Assembly (NCBI GenBank): GCA_013151365.1
Contig: JAADIK010000085.1
Span: 1-10,622 of the forward strand
DNA length: 10,622 bases
From: Deltaproteobacteria bacterium
Lineage (GTDB): Bacteria > Desulfobacterota > Desulfobulbia > Desulfobulbales > Desulfobulbaceae
Direction: 5' to 3'
The notes under the pieces were generated by a model. The model did no database searches. It was not told where the DNA came from and worked only from the letters and a program-made list of their open reading frames with translations. This document shows positions 6,298 through 10,622 of the stretch, in pieces; position 1 is the first letter of the stretch, and each line of letters begins with the position of its first letter. The position numbers were made by a program, and so were the translations under genes.

Positions 6298-7491
6298 CTA
6301 ATTTGCTTTCTTGCGAATATAGGCCGGCTCTTCCCAGTTATCACTTTCATGATCGTCAAAAATCGGTGGCGGCATGATGCGTGAACGCGGCACCGGGTTT
6401 GGCGGGGCGTTTCTCTCCGTCCGGTTATCCCCTGACTCCCTCGGCGCTTTCGGGTCCGGATGACGCGCCGACTCTTCTTCCTGCCTTCTGTTCCGCGTCA
6501 CCTCGATGTGCGGCAGGGTCTCGGTTTCCTCGATGCCGGCAATGCCGGTGGCGATAACGGTGACCCGCAACTCTTCTCCCAGGGACTCGTCAAAGAGGGC
6601 GCCGATAATAATGTTGGCGTCTTCGTGCGCCTTGTCCTGGATCAGGGCCGAGGCGTCCATGAATTCAATCATGGTCAGGCTGTCCTGAGTCGCGGAGATA
6701 TTAATGAGAATACCCTTGGCGCCGTCAATACCCACGTCTTCCAGCAACTGGTTATCGATGGCCCTCTTGGCCGCCTCGGTGGCCCGGTTTTCCCCGGCCG
6801 CGGCCCCGGAGCCCATAATGGCCGGTCCCACCTCTTTCATCACCGTTTTCAGATCGGCGAAATCAACATTAATATGGCCGGGCAGATTGATCAGGTCCGT
6901 TATCCCCTTGACGGCCTGCAGCAGGACATTGTCGACCATCTGCATCATGCTGACCAGGGTGGAGTTCTTCTGCATCAGGCCGAGGAGCCGGTCGTTGGGC
7001 ACCGTGATGATGGTGTCGGCATATTTTTTTAATTCCTCCCAGCCTTTCTCGGCATTGCGCATCCTGGTCTTGGCTTCAAAATAGAAAGGCTTGGTGACGA
7101 CGGCCACGGTCAACGCCCCGGACTCCTTGCTCATTTTGGCGATAACCGGGGCGGCGCCGGTGCCGGTGCCGCCGCCGAGTCCGGCGGTAATGAAAACCAT
7201 GTCCGCCCCCTGGAGCACCCCCTGGATATCCTCGTAACTTTCCTGGGCGGCGTCCTTGCCCTTTTCCGGGTCGGCGCCGGCCCCCATACCCTTGGTAATC
7301 CCGGGACCGAGTTGCAAACGGACATCGGCGCGGGAACGCTCCAGCGCCTGCATATCGGTATTGGCGGCAATAAACTCGACACCGCCCAGGCGGTTCTCCA
7401 CCATGGTGTTAATCGCATTGCCACCGCTGCCGCCAACGCCGATCACCTTGATGATCGCCACAGATTCTTCCTCAACCATTCTGAACGCCAT
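6298..7491 (-). CDS. ftsZ: Cell division protein FtsZ
   Basis: The tubulin-like GTPase that polymerises into the cytokinetic ring at midcell; 397 residues. The GTP-binding region starts with IKVIGVGGSGGNAINTM (13-30). The tubulin signature GGGTGTGAAP is at 106-115. The T7 synergy loop NVDFADL (208-214) carries the Asp residues that complete the active site of the next subunit. After about residue 325 comes a charged, Pro-rich linker and then the conserved C-terminal peptide WEEPAYIRKKAN (386-397), which binds FtsA and other partners. Start: ATG 7491 has GAGGGGG ending 5 nt upstream, and MAFRMVEEESVAIIKVIGVGG matches the usual FtsZ N-terminus. The frame stays open to an ATG at 7605, but those 38 residues look non-coding and partly lie in a mobile element. 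It follows ftsA after an unusually long 309 nt. Confidence 0.98.
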   Translation of the reverse strand: MAFRMVEEESVAIIKVIGVGGSGGNAINTMVENRLGGVEFIAANTDMQALERSRADVRLQLGPGITKGMGAGADPEKGKDAAQESYEDIQGVLQGADMVFITAGLGGGTGTGAAPVIAKMSKESGALTVAVVTKPFYFEAKTRMRNAEKGWEELKKYADTIITVPNDRLLGLMQKNSTLVSMMQMVDNVLLQAVKGITDLINLPGHINVDFADLKTVMKEVGPAIMGSGAAAGENRATEAAKRAIDNQLLEDVGIDGAKGILINISATQDSLTMIEFMDASALIQDKAHEDANIIIGALFDESLGEELRVTVIATGIAGIEETETLPHIEVTRNRRQEEESARHPDPKAPRESGDNRTERNAPPNPVPRSRIMPPPIFDDHESDNWEEPAYIRKKAN

Positions 7492-7531
7492 GGTTTCCCC
7501 CTCGAATTTCGGTATTCCCTGTTTACTCAAT

Positions 7532-7559
7532 AATATACCATTAACGACACTGAGACCAA
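7532..7559 (-). promoter_or_regulatory. Candidate extended -10 promoter for ftsZ
   Basis: TATATT (7532-7537) with TGG just before it forms an extended -10 element. TTGGTC (7554-7559) lies 16 nt upstream as a partial -35. It is 40 nt above the ftsZ ATG and lies between that ATG and the MITE-like insertion, in what would be the original ftsA-ftsZ gap. A local ftsZ promoter would keep ftsZ expressed if the insertion disturbs read-through. Confidence 0.4.
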
Positions 7560-7566
7560 AGAAGAT

Positions 7567-7795
7567 TCCTTCCTGGATCCGTGACGGCTTTCGGTGATAT
7601 TCCATGCAACATCTGGAATCTATTACATTATCTCCGAATAAACGTATTTACTGCTCTTCACCGCACCGCCCTGCGGGGAGCCCGATAACGGCGCATCTGC
7701 TGCGTTGGCAACTCGTTGATATCACACCAGGATAATCAACATCGTCGCCGCCTTGCATCTGCACCATTCTCGAACGCTCACGGATCCAGGTCCTT
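7567..7795. mobile_element. MITE-like insertion (219 bp) with 13-bp terminal inverted repeats and 5-bp target duplication
   Basis: The element spans 7572-7790. Its ends are perfect inverted 13-mers: CCTGGATCCGTGA at 7572-7584 and TCACGGATCCAGG at 7778-7790. A weaker match continues inward if a 2-nt offset is allowed. It is flanked by TCCTT on both sides (7567-7571 and 7791-7795). Inside are GCATCTGC twice in direct orientation (7693-7700, 7755-7762), a 6-bp hairpin (7715-7720 with 7735-7740) and another (7599-7604 with 7614-7619). There is no meaningful ORF, so it must be mobilised in trans. The CCT-GAT-C ends and 5-bp duplication recall IS1380-family elements such as ISEcp1; that link is from memory and is tentative. 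Without the element and one TCCTT copy, the ftsA-ftsZ gap would be 85 nt. Confidence 0.75.
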
Positions 7796-7800
7796 GGCTA

Positions 7801-9027
7801 TCAGACTATATTTTTCACCCATTTTGTCAGTTTCCCCATAACGCCTTTCGGCCCCCTGGCCCTGGAACGTATGGCCTGACCGCCGTAAAGGAGCAGGCCG
7901 ACCCCGGTGGTACAGCGCGGCGAATCCACCTCCTCGACCAGGCCGCCGACCCCGTGCGGATAACCGATGCGGACCGGCATATCAAAAACCTGCTCGGCCA
8001 TCTCCACCATGTGGGCCAGCAGGGCCGTGCCGCCGGTGATCACGACCCCGGCATTCAGATGGCTGCGGTAACCGGAGGTGCTGAGGTCCTTGTTCACCAG
8101 CTGCAGAATTTCCTCCATCCGCGCCTCCAGGATTTCCACCATGACCCGCTGCGAAACCTTGCGCGGTTTGCGGTCGCCGACGGTCGGCACCTCGACCACC
8201 AGGTTTTCCTTGATCATCGAGGAGAGCGCGCCGCCATACATATATTTGAGTTCTTCCGCATCCTGCAGCGGTGTCCGCAGGCCGACCGACAGGTCACTGG
8301 TCAGGCTGTTGCCGCCCAGGGCCAACTCCCAGGTATGCTTGATGGTGCCGTTGCAGAAAATGGCCAGGTCCGTGGTGCCGCCGCCGATATCCACCAGGGC
8401 CACGCCGAGTTCCATTTCGTCCCGGTTCAGCACGGTATGCGAAGAGGCCACCGACTCAAGGACAATCTCGGACACCTGCAAACCGGCACGATTGCAGCTG
8501 GTGACCAGGTTATGCAGCGCAGTGACATCCGCGGTGACGATATGCACATTGGTCACCAGCCGCACCCCGGTCATGCCCAGGGGATTCTGGATTCCCGTGT
8601 TGTCATCAACCATGTACTCCTGCGGCAGCACATGGATGATCTGCTGGTTGGCGGAAATCTTGACCGTCTGGGCGGCCTGAATGACCGCCTCAATGTCCTT
8701 CTGCTTGATTTCCTGATTGTTGATGGCAATAATCCCGGGACTGTTGAAACCCTTGATATGATTGCCGGCAATCCCGACAAACACCGTTTCGATAACACAG
8801 CCGGCCGAGTCCTCGGCCTTGGTCACCGCCTCGCGGATGGACTTGACCGTGGACTCGATGTTGACGACAACGCCCTTCCGCATCCCGGAAGAGGCGGCAA
8901 TCCCGACGCCGATGACATCGACGCGGTCGGCAAAGACCTCGCCGATCACGGCGCATATCTTGGTCGTCCCGATATCGAGCCCCGCAACCAGTATACCCTG
9001 TTCTCGAATTTCGTCGTTTTCTTCCAT
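7801..9027 (-). CDS. ftsA: Cell division protein FtsA
   Basis: An actin/Hsp70-fold ATP-binding protein that tethers FtsZ filaments to the inner membrane and recruits later divisome proteins; 408 residues from the chosen start. Phosphate 1 is DIGTTKICAVIGE (18-30), the 1C region lies about 85-165, phosphate 2 is DIGGGTTD (213-220), and the adenosine motif is ITGGTALL (330-337). The C-terminus KGVMGKLTKWVKNIV (394-408) is the expected amphipathic membrane-targeting helix. Start: two in-frame ATGs. The one at 9027 has AAGGGA 7 nt upstream. The one at 9033 is only 1 nt from that site but overlaps the ftsQ stop as ATGA. I prefer 9027; the difference is two residues. Its translation is likely coupled to ftsQ. 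The MITE-like element begins only 10 nt after its TGA stop, so a break in co-transcription with ftsZ is possible. Confidence 0.97.
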   Translation of the reverse strand: MEENDEIREQGILVAGLDIGTTKICAVIGEVFADRVDVIGVGIAASSGMRKGVVVNIESTVKSIREAVTKAEDSAGCVIETVFVGIAGNHIKGFNSPGIIAINNQEIKQKDIEAVIQAAQTVKISANQQIIHVLPQEYMVDDNTGIQNPLGMTGVRLVTNVHIVTADVTALHNLVTSCNRAGLQVSEIVLESVASSHTVLNRDEMELGVALVDIGGGTTDLAIFCNGTIKHTWELALGGNSLTSDLSVGLRTPLQDAEELKYMYGGALSSMIKENLVVEVPTVGDRKPRKVSQRVMVEILEARMEEILQLVNKDLSTSGYRSHLNAGVVITGGTALLAHMVEMAEQVFDMPVRIGYPHGVGGLVEEVDSPRCTTGVGLLLYGGQAIRSRARGPKGVMGKLTKWVKNIV

Positions 9028-9029
9028 AC

Positions 9030-9962
9030 TCATTTCCCTTTCAAAGGACCCGAGCTGGCCACCAGAATCCTGTTTTTTGCATAATTCATGCGAATTTCAG
9101 TAATGTTCTTGACCCGGTGCCGACGGTAGAGCCGGCCGAGAATCTTGACCAACTGGTAGTACCGGGTCCTGATCTGCCCTTTGCCCATATAAATAGGGAA
9201 GGGATAATCGACCAGATAGACGATCAAACCGTCTTTGTCGCTGACATGGACCTCCGAGATGGACTGAACCGGCAGAATCTGGTTCCCCCGGGCGGCCAGC
9301 TGCAAAAGAGCCAGGGCCTGGCCCGCCTGGGAGTCCGCCACAATCCGCCCGTCTTTCAGGCTCCTGGTAACGAGTGTCCCGGTCAGGACCGGGAAATCGA
9401 AATCCCTTGACACGGCAAGGGGGGCAAAGACCCGGCCCTGCTCGTCCACGTAAAAAAGGCGCTGCCGCCCTGCCGGGCCGATATTGACCAGGGCCAGGGG
9501 GTGGTGTTCCTGAACGATGACCTCTACCGTTGACGGCCAATATCGCTTGATCCGGGCCCGGGCTACCCAGGGCAGCTTTTCAACCATCTTTGTGGCCCGG
9601 ACGGTATCCAGGGCCAGCAGGTTGATGCCCGGTTCGAGCCGGGCCGCATCGATAATCTGCTGATCCCTCGTCATTTTATTGCCCTTGATCGTCACCGTTG
9701 TCAGGCAGAAAATGTCGGAGTTAGACACCATCTTATAGCTCAGCCAGCCGCCGGCGGCGACCAGGACCACCACGAGCAGGCCGAATGTTGCCCGGAGTGA
9801 CAGCTTTTTTAATCGCCATGAGCGCTGACGAGCGGCAACAGCGTGGGGCAGGCCCGGATGACGCCGGCGCAGCTTTTCCGGCAGACCCCTGACCGCGGCG
9901 GCGAGCCAATCCGCCAATCGCCTGAACCCTCCCGCTTTCTCCGGTGCCTGCGGCCTGTACAT
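9030..9962 (-). CDS. ftsQ: Cell division protein FtsQ (DivIB family)
   Basis: A bitopic inner-membrane divisome protein that links FtsZ/FtsA to the FtsBL and FtsWI septal synthesis machinery; 310 residues. A basic, Arg-rich cytoplasmic tail of about 55 residues precedes one membrane segment (about 57-75, TFGLLVVVLVAAGGWLSY). Then come a periplasmic POTRA domain (about 84-152: CLTTVTIKGNK, LPWVARARIKRYWPSTVEVIVQEHHPLA) and the FtsQ beta-domain (about 155-300: YVDEQGRVF, FPVLTG, RYYQLVKIL). Start: ATG 9962 has AGGGAG (9969-9974) 6 nt upstream. The frame extends to a TTG at 10001 right after the murB stop, but that has no binding site and adds only 13 residues. It follows murB by 39 nt with no ddl between, and its TGA overlaps or abuts the ftsA start. 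Confidence 0.93.
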   Translation of the reverse strand: MYRPQAPEKAGGFRRLADWLAAAVRGLPEKLRRRHPGLPHAVAARQRSWRLKKLSLRATFGLLVVVLVAAGGWLSYKMVSNSDIFCLTTVTIKGNKMTRDQQIIDAARLEPGINLLALDTVRATKMVEKLPWVARARIKRYWPSTVEVIVQEHHPLALVNIGPAGRQRLFYVDEQGRVFAPLAVSRDFDFPVLTGTLVTRSLKDGRIVADSQAGQALALLQLAARGNQILPVQSISEVHVSDKDGLIVYLVDYPFPIYMGKGQIRTRYYQLVKILGRLYRRHRVKNITEIRMNYAKNRILVASSGPLKGK

Positions 9963-10001
9963 CCCTGGCTCCCTCACTCCTTGCTGCCGGACAGCCGGCA
10001 A

Positions 10002-10622
10002 CTACAAAAGATGCACTTCCGGCTCCAGCATAATGCCGGAAGCATGAAACACCCTTTTCTGGATCTCGTTCATCAACTCGATGATCTCGTTCGCTGATGC
10101 CTGACCGGTATTGACAATAAAATTCGCATGTTCAAATGAGACCATGGCCCGTCCCGAGCTGAAGCCCTTGAGCCCGGCGGCCTCGATCAACCGGCCGGCA
10201 GAATCGCCTGCGGGATTCTTGAAAAAAGAACCGGCAGAGGCCACGCCGGCCGGCTGCTTTTCCCGGCGCCGGGCCAGGTATTCCCGGCCCCTCTCCTGAA
10301 TTTCCCCGGGATCACCCGGCTGCAGGACAAAACCGGCGCCCGTAATGACCGCATCGTTCAGGACCGCCTCCCGGGGCTGCAGCCGCCGGTAGGAAAAGAC
10401 GAGATCAGGCCTCGGCACCCGGCGGCTCCGTCCCTGCCGATCGACAAACTCGACAAAATCCAGGCAGTCGCCGACGGCCCGGCCCCAGGCACCGGCATTC
10501 ATGCACACGGCCCCGCCGACGCTCCCGGGAATACCGGTCATGAACTCCAGGCCGGCCAGGCCATGGCGGCCGCACCAGGCAACGAGCTTCGGCATGGGGC
10601 AACCCGCGCCGGCCGCGACCAC
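10002..10622 (-). CDS. murB: UDP-N-acetylenolpyruvoylglucosamine reductase (MurB), C-terminal part
   Basis: A cytoplasmic FAD enzyme that reduces UDP-GlcNAc-enolpyruvate with NADPH to UDP-MurNAc, the second committed step of peptidoglycan precursor synthesis. The visible 206 residues begin inside the FAD-binding part. The first codon is a GTG (Val) at the window edge and is not the start. Motifs: AGAG near the edge, GLAGLEFMTGIPGSVGGAVCMNAGAWG (residues 21-47 of the fragment), and FSYRR with the conserved Arg at about 79. GSFFKNP (131-137) holds the proton-donating Ser132, and the C-terminal EPEVHLL carries the conserved Glu. The N-terminal FAD domain start lies beyond the window. As in many bacteria it heads the ftsQ-ftsA-ftsZ run, and murC is expected upstream. 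Confidence 0.95.
   Translation of the reverse strand: MVAAGAGCPMPKLVAWCGRHGLAGLEFMTGIPGSVGGAVCMNAGAWGRAVGDCLDFVEFVDRQGRSRRVPRPDLVFSYRRLQPREAVLNDAVITGAGFVLQPGDPGEIQERGREYLARRREKQPAGVASAGSFFKNPAGDSAGRLIEAAGLKGFSSGRAMVSFEHANFIVNTGQASANEIIELMNEIQKRVFHASGIMLEPEVHLL

Noticed and set aside
7492..7605. 38-residue N-terminal extension of FtsZ from an ATG at 7605
   Set aside because: FtsZ homology begins at MAFRM, a strong ribosome binding site precedes ATG 7491, and the extension runs into the mobile element.
7753..9084. Long plus-strand open frame (443 codons) over ftsA
   Set aside because: It mirrors ftsA almost end to end, its translation is rich in His, Asp and Arg with no recognisable domain, and ftsA on the other strand has full motif support. 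Such frames are common opposite GC-rich genes.
9963..10001. TTG start for FtsQ right after the murB stop
   Set aside because: No ribosome binding site before the TTG, while ATG 9962 has AGGGAG at 6 nt.

Overview
The window holds one co-oriented run of genes, all on the minus strand, so it reads from right to left. It starts with the tail of a dcw (division and cell wall) cluster, murB-ftsQ-ftsA-ftsZ. Next come a B12-binding-type radical SAM protein, a membrane sensor histidine kinase, a YkgJ-type cysteine-cluster protein, the trehalose-forming enzyme TreZ, and the N-terminus of a probable 4-alpha-glucanotransferase. The absence of ddl between murB and ftsQ, the moderately high GC content, the style of the FtsZ, FtsQ and MurB proteins, and a B12-type radical SAM gene directly after ftsZ suggest a Desulfobacterota (deltaproteobacterial) genome. 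That placement is inference from protein style, not a database match.

Right part (about 6.3-10.6 kb): MurB makes UDP-MurNAc, the bitopic FtsQ and the membrane-tethered FtsA are divisome proteins, and FtsZ is the ring-forming GTPase. murB and ftsQ are 39 nt apart if ftsQ starts at its ATG, and ftsQ and ftsA overlap or abut. ftsA and ftsZ are separated by 309 nt. Most of that gap is a 219-bp MITE-like insertion with perfect 13-bp terminal inverted repeats and a 5-bp target duplication. Removing it restores an 85-nt ftsA-ftsZ gap that carries a candidate extended -10 promoter for ftsZ.

Middle (about 2.1-6.3 kb): the radical SAM gene starts at TTG 72 nt after ftsZ. It ends inside a 108-bp near-palindrome (4374-4481) that fills the gap to the kinase gene. 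The palindrome's right arm encodes the last 18 or so residues of the radical SAM protein, and the stop codon lies in its 5-nt loop. The mismatches between the arms are mostly G.U pairs when the plus strand is read as RNA. The kinase and the YkgJ-like gene are 6 nt apart, and the ribosome binding site of the second lies within the last codons of the first.

Left part (1-2.1 kb): treZ has a good candidate promoter of its own and is followed after 39 nt by a truncated ORF that resembles a MalQ N-terminus. This suggests an alpha-glucan/trehalose transcription unit. TreY, which makes the TreZ substrate, is not in the window.

No new multi-gene defence, secretion or metabolic system is visible. The noteworthy content is the two non-coding repeat elements placed between core genes. 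No tRNA, rRNA or CRISPR array was seen.
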